Assembly: GCA_016748015.1 (NCBI GenBank)
Contig: JAAOMT010000672.1
Coordinates: 319,094 to 383,093, forward strand
Source of the DNA: Geosiphon pyriformis
Lineage: Eukaryota > Glomeromycota > Glomeromycetes > Archaeosporales > Geosiphonaceae
Length of the DNA: 64,000 bases
Direction: 5' to 3'
Both the position numbers and the translations under genes were made by a program. Within the stretch, counting starts at the first letter, position 1. Each line of letters opens with the position of its first letter. Shown piece by piece: positions 26,480 through 36,477 of the stretch. The notes under the pieces were generated by a model. It did not search any database. It was given only the letters and a program-made list of their open reading frames with translations, and was not told where the DNA came from.

Positions 26480-26712
26480 AATTTATATTTAATATAAAGT
26501 TTTTTTTAATAGTATTTTTATATATATTTATTTTCAATAATATGAAATGTTTTGGTATTTTTAGTTATTTTTACATTATTTTATTATTATTCTTAATATT
26601 TTTAATATTTCTGGAATTTTTTCGGGTATTTTTAAAGTTTTGTTATCATATTATTTTAATATTAATATTTTATTGGCTAATTTAATACTATTTAATTTTT
26701 GCTATTTTTTAT
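26480..26712 (-). repeat. Right arm of large inverted repeat
   Basis: Reverse complement resembles 19041-19300, with the exact core at 26673-26693. The inner limit is fuzzy because of AT richness. Confidence 0.48.
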
Positions 26713-27305
26713 TTAAGTAATAACAGATAATTTGTGCATTAAAATATAAAAAACTTATTAGTTTTTAATTTAAAAAATTATTTAAATTCTAAATATTGTT
26801 AAACATATAATTAATTTTGGTTTAAAAAAAAGTGTCTATTTTTCTTAAGTTTAAATACTCTTATAATTGTTGTAAACACTATAGTATAGTTTAATTAATC
26901 TAAATAACTGGTTATATGTAATAATTACATAAGTCATATTTAATTTAAAAATTTATTGTTGTATTATATTAAATAGTAATTAAGCCATACTTATTAAAGC
27001 AATAAAAAAATCACTTTGCAAAATACATTATATTTTAATAATTTCAATTTGTTATTGTTTTAAAGATTTGCAATAAAATTACAATAATTTATAAATACAA
27101 GTAATAAACATAAGTTTTAAGAAAATTTTTCATAGCTATAATAATGTTTATTTATAATTATTTTGGTTTTTTATTGTAATATTTGTTTTGTATTACTCAA
27201 TATTATATTATTTGTTGTTAGATAATTTTTGATGTTTTAAAATAAGTCTAACCAATTTTTAAGATATGTTTGCTGGCAAAAAAACATATTATGATTCCAG
27301 TAATA
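26713..27305. other. AT-rich spacer, nothing recognised
   Basis: Between the right inverted-repeat arm and the Tigger element. No coding content seen. Confidence 0.6.
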
Positions 27306-29502
27306 CAGTCAGACCTCCATAAAAGAACCCTCGATAAAGGAACAACCTCTTACAAAGAACATTTTTTTATAGAACCAATTGATTAATTAACAATTTTCCC
27401 TTTATATAAGAACAATCTATAAAGGAACAAGAACATAATTTTATCAAACGTTTATTCGAAATTTACCTTCATATAAGAGCAAATATCATGTGCTAGATGT
27501 TAATTGGTAATTGGGAAAAGAGTTAGAATGTATTGAATTGATTTCATTCTAACTTTCTTTTAAATCAATTTACATTGGACTTACTCTTTTTGATCTTGTC
27601 TGGCACATTTTCTAACAGACTTGCTAAATTATCACAATGTCGGAACCTTTATTCAAAAAACAAAAATGAGCAGCAGTTAATGATGCTCTTCGTAAAAAAA
27701 TTTGTCAATATTCCAAAAATCACTATGACACGAAACATGATGATATTGTAGCTTACTTCAATCATAAATATCCAGAACCTCATATTTCTCATCCAACTGT
27801 CTCCAAGATAATCAAAGAGCATGCAAAGTAGTTGAATATTGAAATTGATGAAATCTCAGAAAGATCTATTCGACATAAAAGCGTTATATTTCCATTATTA
27901 GACCAAGCTTTAAGTTATTGGGTAGAACAAGTAACTGCAGCCACTATCGAATTCAATGATCAACTAATTAAAGAGAAAGGAAAAGAATTTGCCAAACTTC
28001 TTGGTATGCATGAAAATGAAATGCAATTCTCAAATAGATGGGTTCAAAAATTCAAAAAACAAAACCAGTTATGTGTTTACCGATTTCATGATAAAGCAGG
28101 AAGTGTATCAACTGAAAGTTTACCAGAAGAACGAAGAAAATTAAAAACCATTATATCCAAATTTGATCCTGCTGACATATTTAATGCTGATGAAACAGGA
28201 TTATTTTTTCGTATGGGACCAAATCAAACACTTGCAAAACGTCGAAATGCAGGAAAAAAATTGGTATATTATATTTACCAATTGTTATCATTATATATTA
28301 TTGTTATATTAAATTAATTGGGTTTTTGATAGAATAAATCTTGGATTATAATTCTTGCTACAAATTCAACTGGATCTCACAAATTGCAACCTTTAGTAAT
28401 TGGACATGCAAAAAATCCAAGATGCTTTAAAGGTCCAACCTATCTGTAATTTACAAATTCAATTCCAAAGCATGGATGCGCTCAGAGATATGGAAGGCAT
28501 GGCTCAAATATATAAATGAAGGCTTTCGAATTCAAAATCGGCATATATTACTTTTGGTTGATAATGCAACTTCTTATCATACTCAAATCGGGGAAGATTC
28601 ATTCCAATTAACCAATACTGTTTTCCTCCAAATACTATATCACATCTTCAACCAATGGATGCTGACATTATCAAATCTTTCAAAGGGAAATATAATCACT
28701 TATATTGTCAACATATTTTACATCAATTTGAACAAAAAATTAATATTGAACAGTTAAGTAATCTAATATATACAGTATTATCATTATATATTATATAATT
28801 TATCTAATATTAATTTATTTTTTAGAAATAAATTAAACATAAAACAAGCATTAATTATGTTGTTCGATAATGGTTTCAAGTAACACCCGTTACAATTCAA
28901 AACTGTTGGCAAAAAACAGATATTCTTTTCTATAATCAAGAATTAGAAATTCAAGAATCCGAAACATCAATTGCTATGGATATATTCAACAATTTACCAT
29001 CAAATGCACAACAATTGGTCAAAAATCTCGAAGATTATACTGTAGCAGTTGATGAATTATTGGCAACTGAAAATATTCTTGATAATAATGAAATTGTAGA
29101 TATGGTTTTAGCCGATGCTCAAATTGAAACCAATACAATTAATGGCTCGGAAGAAGAATTAGAAGAATATCCACCTGCTTTATTTACAATTACAGAAGCA
29201 TATGAAGCATTAAAAAAGGTAATTAGATTTGAAGAGCAATTAGCAAAAGAAAATTTTAGTATAGAAAACCAAAATTTACTTAGAAAAAAATTATATGAAT
29301 ACGAAAAAATGAAGGAAAATTCTAAAAAACAGGTAACAATTAATCAATATTTTAATAATAATAATAATAATAATAATAATTGATTGATTTAATAATAAAT
29401 ATAGTTTATTTGATAATAATTATAAAACTCTATAATAGAACACCTCTAAAATGGAACATAATTTGCATGTCCCAACTGTGTTCTTTTATAGAGGTCTGAC
29501 TG
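27306..29502 (+). mobile_element. Tigger/pogo DNA transposon
   Basis: A 2197-bp element flanked by TA duplications (27304-27305 and 29503-29504). Terminal inverted repeats of about 23 bp start CAGTCAGACCTC and differ at one base (position 13, C versus T). Further subterminal similarity exists (repeated GAAC/CCTC words near 27330-27380 and 29430-29460). CAGT...-type ends and TA targets are typical of pogo/Tigger elements. The transposase inside is damaged. Confidence 0.9.
27637..29383 (+). pseudogene. Tigger/pogo transposase (DDE_1 type), with introns, disrupted
   Basis: Starts MSEPLFKKQK at 27637. One frame runs to 28263 with two nonsense codons (TGA 27667, TAG 27829), covering a psq/CENP-B-like DNA-binding region (HPTVSKIIKEHAK, then NRWVQKFKKQ) and the first catalytic Asp in NADETGLFFRM (28189). 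A likely 69-bp GT-AG intron (28264-28332) restores IIILATNSTGSHKLQPLVIG and KNPRCFKGP, both family hallmarks. After frame changes near 28440-28450 and 28629 come LLLVDNA (second Asp, 28560) and HLQPMDADIIKSFK (third Asp, 28658), about 32 residues apart. The C-terminal piece 28976-29383 is acidic and ends in an Asn run made by an (AAT)n microsatellite. A second intron near 28755-28825 is possible. The order of motifs and DDD triad support the call; it cannot be translated as is. Confidence 0.85.
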
Positions 29503-29504
29503 TA

Positions 29505-30280
29505 CAAAGTTCTTTCATTAATATGCAATTTTTTTTACTTTTTTATTTATTGCTCTTAACTGAACCATTAAAAATATATTTTGTTCTGGTTTGAACAAAG
29601 CTTAAAAAGCTTTACACTATATATTAATTTTAAATGTGTTATAATTTACTTTGCAGTTTTCTTTTCAATAATGACAAGATTACATTCATGTACTCTCAAT
29701 CACTTTACCAAAATGTACACCATGCAATCATGAAGTATGAATAATGAGCAATGTGCTCTTGACCTGCCCAATCAAGATCTACAATAATGATTCTTTACTT
29801 TTCGTCCAAAGTCATTCAAAGAATGAAAATCGCCATGGACAGGTCACTCTGCGCAATGAAGTCAAAGTGACCGCAGCAAAGCTCGCAGCCTATTGCGTTA
29901 TATACCACAGAGCATCATAATGTAACCCTTAAAAAAAGTTTGGGCGAATGATATTCCGTTATGACCATTTTCCGTCTAAACCACCTGATCGCTTTATTCC
30001 CAACTTTTCATAACCTTATGGTAATCAAAACTGTGCATATAATTTCCTTTCTGATTGGCTTTTCTCAAAAGACCAGTAGGAACCAAAACATAGCTCGAGA
30101 TAAAATAGTTGAAATTCTTGAGCGGAAAAATAATATTTTCGAAGTATATTGAGTTTTAATTGGATTTCTCAAGATATTGAATCCATTCTATCTCTGATAA
30201 ATTAATTTTTTTAAATAGAATTGAGAGTCAAGGTTGGTAAGAAAAGCCTTAACGGATGACAATAGGCAATTTTAGGGCTA
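29505..30280. other. Intergenic, nothing firmly recognised
   Basis: About 29650-30000 is more GC-balanced than its surroundings, which suggests an old insertion or gene fragment. The 63-codon frame at 29961-30152 has no recognisable domain. Confidence 0.5.
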
Positions 30281-31966
30281 CTATTTCCTGGACGATCTCG
30301 GGAGATTCAAGGCTCCTTCAAGCAACGCCCGGAGAAAGATTCTTCGAGCGCCATTTTTCGTCTCTATCTATTACAGTCCTACAATTCCGGCATTTGTATA
30401 CCTCGGACCCTACGATTCTTTGGACGTTACCACACCAGCTACAGGCCTTGGACGCATAAGTTTCATTTTGGACAATAAAACACACTCCAAATTCTTCTCC
30501 TTTTGCCACTAGACGTTGGCGCAACCGATAGTGTGTTTTTTGCTTGTTTTTCGATTTATCATGTTAAATACCTCGAACAGCCGGATGATGATAGCGTCGA
30601 ACTCACAAATAAAAATACAATTGCCTTTCTGTGAATTTCACTTTGCAAACACATAATTTTTCGACGCATACATGCAAAGACGAACAATGGGTCCAATATC
30701 ACGGTCCTCAATTTTACCTACACCTTTTGAGGGAGAATACCAGGTGAATGGTGTATGAATGCCAGGATCAATAGAAACTGCATGAACAGAGCCATCCGCT
30801 TGGGTTTCGCGGAGCTGTTTTTGGATCTCATATACCTAGGCAAACTTCTACTCATTAGTTTGTAATAAGTGAGCTTGCGTTGACTGGGCCACTTGTTGTT
30901 ATGCCTTTTTTTTCAGAAATGTAGAGGCCACAAAGCACGCTTATTATTATCCAGAATGGTAGTAGGCTCATGATAATGTGTAGTAAATATCAATAAATTA
31001 TGGAGTTAAGTAACATAGAAATGATTCCATGTGGATTTCAAAAAATTCTGTGAACGAATTATTATTGTTGGCCGCAGATATTTTCGAGATCGAAATGTAA
31101 AGAGTGTGCTAATAGGCCTTGCCGATTCGCATTTTGCTTAATTACTTCCCTAGAAATCATCTTTCATCGATTGCCTCATCGATTATATTTGTGGGTTCTT
31201 TGCCATGCATACCTGAAACGACATGCCGAGACACACAACAGTTCGCATGAACTTGCACTCACCCCATATTGCAGCTTTTCAGCGTTTCTCATCTTCGTGT
31301 TCATTAGTGTCTTTTCCTTCCCAAACATCTGTGTAAAGCTTAAGTTTATCTTTGTTGGGTTGAGGCTTTATTTAAGCCTGTTGTGTTTGACCAATATGTA
31401 ATAAAAACGGCGATGTCGACTCCAGCAGACAATAGTATTATAAGCAAATCTCATCAAGCCCAACCATCGCTTCAAATGCTGCTTTTGAAGATAATTCGAA
31501 TACAGCTTGATTAATAGTGTACAGTTAAGAGTATCTTCCGTCTTCTGGCGTTTGCCACGGGCTGCTGTTGCCTTTCCCTTTCCCTAGCGCTTTTTGTGCT
31601 TGCGTTTTCTTCAGTAGTGAGAAGCTCTCCTTCCCTGCATGCGGCAGATGAAGCCTATATTGACGGCAAGAATATTCTGGAAGAGTTTGTGCCTATCAGA
31701 GGTCACATCGTCGAAGAGATAAATATTGGAGGAGGTCGAAGGCGAAACGACAGAGACGGTCATGGTGGGTAATGGCTATGTTTGAGACAGCACCGCGGGT
31801 TGATCATTCCAGGGCTTAAGCCCTGAGCGCTTGAAGTTGATACCGGAGCCAATATCGCTGATGAGCTCGTATGTCAGGAATTGGGCGCAGAGAAAGCTTT
31901 CTTGGTAGCAGAGGTTGAGGTGCAGGTGCTAGTGGTGGTGGTGGGGTATTTGTTTTCGCAATTTTT
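30281..31966 (-). pseudogene. Fanzor (TnpB-like RNA-guided nuclease) relic, copy 2, best preserved
   Basis: Decayed gene for a eukaryotic TnpB/OrfB-family RNA-guided nuclease (Fanzor). Read right to left: an N-terminal segment with ELISDIGSGINFKRSGLKP; a basic Lys/Arg stretch (KGKATAARGKRQKTED); LKRWLGLMRFAYN (about 31480-31432), the W.G..R..YN motif near the start of TnpB-like proteins; NIIDEAID at about 31155; VSIDPGIHTPFTWYSP, the RuvC-I motif, with its Asp codon at 30767-30769; HYRLRQRLVAKGEEFG and FIVQNETYASKACSWC, holding the RuvC-II Glu (codon 30462-30464) and first zinc-ribbon CxxC; KCRNC, the second CxxC; DRD, then after a one-base shift in an A5 run (T5 at 30354-30358 on +) NGARRIFLRALLEGAL and stop at 30281. 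Many frame changes and stops make it non-functional. No serine recombinase of the IS607 type is nearby. Confidence 0.72.
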
Positions 31967-32100
31967 AACGCTAAGGGTACATGCACATTCGTAAAATAAA
32001 TGCCATATTCGTTACGATGTAAATCATTTAATTTATCAAAAATTCAAACTATAGAATCGATAAATCTAAACTAATTTTTATAGAAAAGGGAAATCAGGAT

Positions 32101-32853
32101 TTAAATTCCATCCAATGGAGCTAACAGGTTCTCACGTCCGCTTAATATTCCACCTAACATAATATAAGCATAACTATTTCCGTTCCTTCCGGCTCTTCGG
32201 AACCACTCAATAGCTTTATGCAAATCCCGTCCAAAATCACCAAACCCTCTCTGATATTTGAACCCCAGCCAAATTTGGGCAGAAAAGTTTCCATGGCAAC
32301 TTGCTTTTTTCAGCAAAATCAATGATTTCCTATAATTTCGAAACCCAGATTCATACCCGTACCATAATCCCAATTTTAAGAATGCAGCAGGATTCTTTTG
32401 TTCTGCAGCTTTATGAATCCATTCTATCCCTTGCAATCGATACACAGGTCCCAAAGTATTAAGTTCGTAGTACCATAAGCCAAGAAAATATTGGCCGTAA
32501 GAATTACCAAGTTCAGCTGAATTTATGAATTGAGTATAAACTAAGTTTTCGTCTCGGATTTTCTCATCTGTAGAATGTTGGTAAAAAAGTCCAAGCATAA
32601 GGTAAAGCAGGCTCGCAGTACTCTTGGTTGTGGATGGATTTTTTAATCTCAATCGAAGTATTTGAATAAATCCGAGTTCTGGTAAATTCGTCCCTATGAG
32701 GAAAAGTCTAAGTTCGCTATAAATTTTAGAGCATGATAGTCCACGATTAATCTTGAGAAGAAATGAAGGAAATGCGTCATCTATTATTGAATGTATTAGA
32801 GGTAAGTTATTTTGGGTTAAATTTTTTTTGAAGTGGTTTATAAAGATGCTCAT
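32101..32853 (-). CDS. Sel1-like repeat protein
   Basis: Single-exon, 250-residue protein starting MSIFINHF. Residues about 110-240 consist of Sel1/TPR-like helical pairs of 36-38 residues: FINSAELGNSYGQYFLGLWY, IEWIHKAAEQKNPAAFLKLG, LILLKKASCHGNFSAQIWLG and AIEWFRRAGRNGNSYAYIML, with the usual A..LG..YG and A..W...AA..G pattern. No signal peptide or kinase domain is present; Glomeromycotina have many Sel1 proteins, often fused to kinase domains, and this one is a stand-alone short form. Sel1 repeats are protein-protein adaptors, so a scaffold role in signalling is the family expectation. It lies between two Fanzor relics in the same orientation, and its codon use and integrity contrast with them. 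Confidence 0.85.
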   Translation of the reverse strand: MSIFINHFKKNLTQNNLPLIHSIIDDAFPSFLLKINRGLSCSKIYSELRLFLIGTNLPELGFIQILRLRLKNPSTTKSTASLLYLMLGLFYQHSTDEKIRDENLVYTQFINSAELGNSYGQYFLGLWYYELNTLGPVYRLQGIEWIHKAAEQKNPAAFLKLGLWYGYESGFRNYRKSLILLKKASCHGNFSAQIWLGFKYQRGFGDFGRDLHKAIEWFRRAGRNGNSYAYIMLGGILSGRENLLAPLDGI

Positions 32854-33024
32854 TTTGCAGCTGTAATAATTAGAAGAAAAACAGTTGCTAAATTCAAGGT
32901 TCTATCATGCCGTAATTCAAGTTAAGTACTTTTTTAATTAACTTAAACCTCATTTTCAAATTTGCTATGTATAACTAAAATGAGTGTACAAGCAATTGTC
33001 CAATATTATGAGATCGGGAAAATA

Positions 33025-34153
33025 TTTCATCCTTCCTTCGTCATCAGATTCCTATTATTTCCTGCATGATCGCTGTAGGACATCAAGCAATGCCCGGAGA
33101 AGCGCCACTTTCATAACAAGCTTACAATTCCCGACACTTGTACACCTCAGATTCTTTGGATATTTCCACACCGGTTATAGTACATGTTTAAAAATAAAGA
33201 ATAAAAAAATGGCATAAAAAAATTAAAAATCTCAAAATTTATCATCTTTATTTTGTGTCGATGTGCAAATGCACATATTGCTGGATTGTAACTTGGCAAA
33301 ATTCTGAGCGCAAATTGTTATGGTTTAATGCAGTGCCTTACAAAATTTAAAAGAAAGATGATCAGTTGATGAACCTTGTTTGTCGGTGTGCATTACGTTT
33401 AATAACTTCTTTCGCGCAACCAATGCTTGATCAATCGCTTCATCTGTGATGCTGGTAGGAGCAACATCTTAAGAGCATGCCAAGATGGACGATGGCTCTG
33501 CAAAAAAATTTTCACCCAAATAGCCGAAACATCAAGACATTTTTGTTGAAACGTCATAGGTTTCAACCATCCTTTTCCTTGTATTATAATGATGCGAGGT
33601 CTTTTGCTCCGTCCCACCACAGCATTAAAAGGCAAATCTCGTCAAGCTTCAATAGCTGCTTCTGAGGGTGATTGGACACATCTTGACTAGTAATATGCGG
33701 TTAAGGATGCCTTCCGTCTTCTGGCGTTTGCCACGGGCTGCCCTTGCTTGTTCCTGCGTTCTCTTCATTAGTGAGAAGCTCTCGTTCTCTGCATGCGGCA
33801 GATGAAGATTGTGTTGACGGCAAGTATATTCTTTAAGAGGTTGTTCCCGTCAAAGGCCACATTTTCGAAGAAAAATACGAGTTTCGCAGAATGAAGGGAG
33901 AAGACATATTGGAGAGTTCAAAGGCAAACAGGCAGATTTAATCAAAGTGGGTAATGACAACCTCCGAGACAGTACCGTGGCTTGATCGTTCAAGTAAGTC
34001 TTAAGCCCCTGGCGCTTGAAGTTCACCCCAAAGCCAATATTGCACTAGAGTCATGGCCGTAGAGGTAACCTTTCTTGATGGTATCAGCATATTGAGAAGT
34101 TAGCTCAGGGAAGAGGAAAAAAGTGGTGCATTTATTTTCGCGATTTTGAATCT
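33025..34153 (-). pseudogene. Fanzor (TnpB-like) relic, copy 3, internally deleted
   Basis: Third relic of the same gene family and orientation as copy 2. Its 5' limit on the minus strand (about 34153) starts with the same TCGCGATTTTG-type sequence as the other copies. It retains AARGKRQKTEG (about 33730), the start of the R(D/F)...NAVV region, DEAIDQALVARKKLLNV (about 33440-33390, matching the DEA...L motif that follows the N-terminal domain in this family), and a ruined zinc ribbon (SEVYKCREL) ending near 33025. The segment that should hold RuvC-I and RuvC-II is missing and replaced by about 200 bp of AT-rich sequence (33180-33380), and the DRD motif is lost. It therefore lacks all catalytic motifs. 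Confidence 0.58.
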
Positions 34154-34569
34154 GATTTTAGAATTTTACTAATAAGTTTGAATTTTCCTTGGCTACTTTG
34201 ATGTCTATGCCTAATTTCCAAAACCCTAAATTAAGTTTTAAGCTTTATCAAGCTGTTAGAGATTAATAAACCATTTGGTATCAGGTTTTTATCAAGCAAA
34301 AAATATTTTGATCCCGATTTCGATTCAAACCACAATCTGTTTCTGTGTTTGATCTTTTGAAGAATTTTTTAATGAAATATGTATACCCTAAAAAAAAATT
34401 TTGTTATTTGGAGATGAAATTTCGATAAGTTTTTATATCAGGCAAATTTGAGATTTGATCATCCTCATGTGTCCAATTTCACAATGCTAATGCTTAAATT
34501 CTAATATAAGCGCATTGAAGTGATATCAAATGGCAAAATCGAAATTCACATAACATGAATTTTAGAAGT
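34154..34569. other. Intergenic upstream region of the Cys/Pro/Ala repeat gene
   Basis: AT-rich sequence with no coding content seen. It probably contains upstream regulatory DNA. Confidence 0.5.
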
Positions 34570-34577
34570 TATAAAAC
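34570..34577 (+). promoter_or_regulatory. Candidate TATA box
   Basis: TATAAAAC lies 80 bp upstream of the ATG at 34650, the spacing expected for a TATA box plus a leader of roughly 50 nt. Confidence 0.55.
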
Positions 34578-34649
34578 AAAGCTCAATTATTTGCTGGAAA
34601 TTTCAGGAATTCGAACATTCATTCAATACAAATAGAAAATTTTAACAAA

Positions 34650-35504
34650 ATGCCCATCATCTTCTCTTCAATCCTTTTATTAGTCTTCTTTGCTTGCGCA
34701 TCTTTTAATGCTAACATCGAGGCATTGCCAATTCAACAAAGATGTGTTGCTCCCTGCTCAGCCGGATGTATTCCTAAAACTCCAATAGCTCCTGTTTGTG
34801 CTCCATCGGTTCCATGCGCAGTAAAAACTCCGATTATACCGGTGTCAAATATTTGTGCCCCAGCCAAACCACTTTCTCCAGTAGTTCCAACTACTTCAGT
34901 ATCCAATATATGTGCACCTGTAGCTCCAAAGGCACCAGTTACAAATATTTGTGCACCAATTTCACCTGTCACTCCAAAAGCACCGGTTACAAATATTTGT
35001 GCACCCGCTGCACCTGTAATTCCCAAAGTACCAATTACAAATGTTTGTCCGCCCGCTGCGCCTGTAGCTCCAGCTCCGCCAGTTGCAACTGTGTGTGGGC
35101 CCACTGCACCTGCAGCTCCAATTGCTCCTCCAGCACCAGTATCAAAAATTTGTGCACCTGGGGCTCCGGTCGCACCAAGACCACCAGTATCAAACATTTG
35201 TCCTCCTGTAGCTCCCGCTGCTCCAAAGCCATTAGTGCAAAATGTTTGCGTTCCTAAAGGACCTGCTGCCCCAGTTGCTCCAGCTCCAGCAAGTATTTGT
35301 CCAGTAAAACCTGTAACTGCTCCTGCGCGTGTTGCCTGCCCTCCAGTAGCACCAAAACCTGTTGTCAATAAATGTCCTTCAACTATACCGTTAATTTCTC
35401 AACCAAAAACTTTTGGCGCTCCAGCCTTTGGAATCGGGTCATCCCAATTTGGATCTGGATTTTCTTGCATCACCCCTACCTCTGGCTTTAACTCTGGATG
35501 TTAA
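34650..35504 (+). CDS. Secreted Cys/Pro/Ala-rich repeat protein
   Basis: 284 residues from the ATG at 34650. Residues 1-25 are a signal peptide (MPIIFSSILLLVFFACASF, cleavage near NIEA). The body is a tandem array of units of roughly 14-21 residues, each with a single Cys in an (N/K)(I/V)C(A/P)P core followed by an Ala/Pro/Val/Lys stretch, as in VSNICAPVAPKAPVTNICAP. The C-terminus (from about 250) changes to Gly/Ser/Phe-rich GAPAFGIGSSQFGSGFSC. No membrane segment follows the signal. Regular single-Cys spacing suggests an extended, possibly disulfide-cross-linked extracellular or wall polymer; interface or effector roles are also possible. The function is not known to me. Long open frames on the opposite strand (34733-35368) and in another frame (34796-35257) are by-products of the repeat. 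Confidence 0.82.
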   Translation: MPIIFSSILLLVFFACASFNANIEALPIQQRCVAPCSAGCIPKTPIAPVCAPSVPCAVKTPIIPVSNICAPAKPLSPVVPTTSVSNICAPVAPKAPVTNICAPISPVTPKAPVTNICAPAAPVIPKVPITNVCPPAAPVAPAPPVATVCGPTAPAAPIAPPAPVSKICAPGAPVAPRPPVSNICPPVAPAAPKPLVQNVCVPKGPAAPVAPAPASICPVKPVTAPARVACPPVAPKPVVNKCPSTIPLISQPKTFGAPAFGIGSSQFGSGFSCITPTSGFNSGC

Positions 35505-36381
35505 AATAGATTGAATTTAATATAAAGCTTTAATTGACCGATTAAATGACTTGGTTAAAAATTTGGAAATGCTCATTGTTATTTTTAAAATCGCAGTTTT
35601 TGTAAGCAATATACTAAAAGTATTTTTCAACAATGACTTTTAAATCAATGAAATAAAATATTAAAAAAAAATATAATTGGAAAAATCTTCATTATTTATA
35701 GTTGAAAGTTCGAAAAGTCTCTTGAAAATAGCTTAATTCGCTAAATAAAACAATTTAATAAAAAACCTAGTTAATTTTGTTCCGTAAAAGCACTGCATCC
35801 ATCCTAGGCTTTTTTAAAATAGTATAAATATCCTACTCTCCCCAAAAAAGCGGCTATTAAAACTCACCTTAAGAGAGTACAAACGGCAATTAAAGTATTA
35901 AAGTTCATTAAATATTGTTCCTTTCAAAATAGTTCAAATTAAAAACAGAAATTTAAAATTTTCGAGTCCAAATGAGCCGTTTCAAAATGAAGCAATAGCA
36001 CAAAGAGTTATCCAAAACTTTTTACTTCCCGTTATAGTAATTCCAAGGCTTAAAATAATTTCATACATGTAATTATCATTATTATCTAATAATGTATTGT
36101 GCATAAGCCGCCAACAATAATCAATAACAATTTTAAACTCCGTGTTTCAAAAAAGATCGCTTATTTCCAATGAATCTAAAGGAGTAACATCCATTGTGTC
36201 GATGTTATTTAAATGCAAATGCAAAGTAGTATTACCCAAAAAATAGGGGATGCTTTTTTGCGACAGGAAGATACAGTTTTACATGGCTTATAAGTAATAA
36301 CTATTGTTGGCAAGTCTTTAGCTGGATTTGGTGTAGCACATGTATAAAATTTGAACGTCAGGTGAGATTAGATGTTCAAAG
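35505..36381. other. Intergenic, no supported gene
   Basis: Begins with the 3' flank of the secreted repeat gene (an AATAAA word near 35653). No coding content seen. Confidence 0.55.
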
Positions 36382-36389
36382 TATAAAAT
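36382..36389 (+). promoter_or_regulatory. Candidate TATA box of BTB gene
   Basis: TATAAAAT lies 96 bp upstream of the start codon at 36478. Confidence 0.45.
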
Positions 36390-36477
36390 AAGGAAGAAAT
36401 GAAAAGACCATTTTTAAAATTATCATTCTTTGAGAAAAAGATATTTTAACATATTGCACACTTTTAAAATACGAATT

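Larger units (their letters stand above)
19041..26712. mobile_element. Putative large AT-decayed element bounded by inverted repeats
   Basis: About 250 bp at 19041-19300 is similar to the reverse complement of about 26480-26712. The match includes an exact 21-bp core (19064-19084 versus 26673-26693, containing TAGTATTAAATTAGCCAA) and, inward, a CGAAAATTCC-like word and ATAACTAAAAA...CC. The interior is extremely AT-rich and stop-filled; I could not find a transposase. The mariner at 19308 interrupts the inner part of the left arm. This could be a large DNA transposon, or two same-family insertions in opposite orientation. Confidence 0.42.

Noticed and set aside
34733-35368. 211-codon open frame on the minus strand over the secreted repeat gene, and a 153-codon frame at 34796-35257
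   Set aside because: These are Gly/Ala/Thr-rich or Ser/Cys-rich shadows of the sense repeat. No signal peptide or domain, whereas the sense frame has a signal peptide and TATA box.
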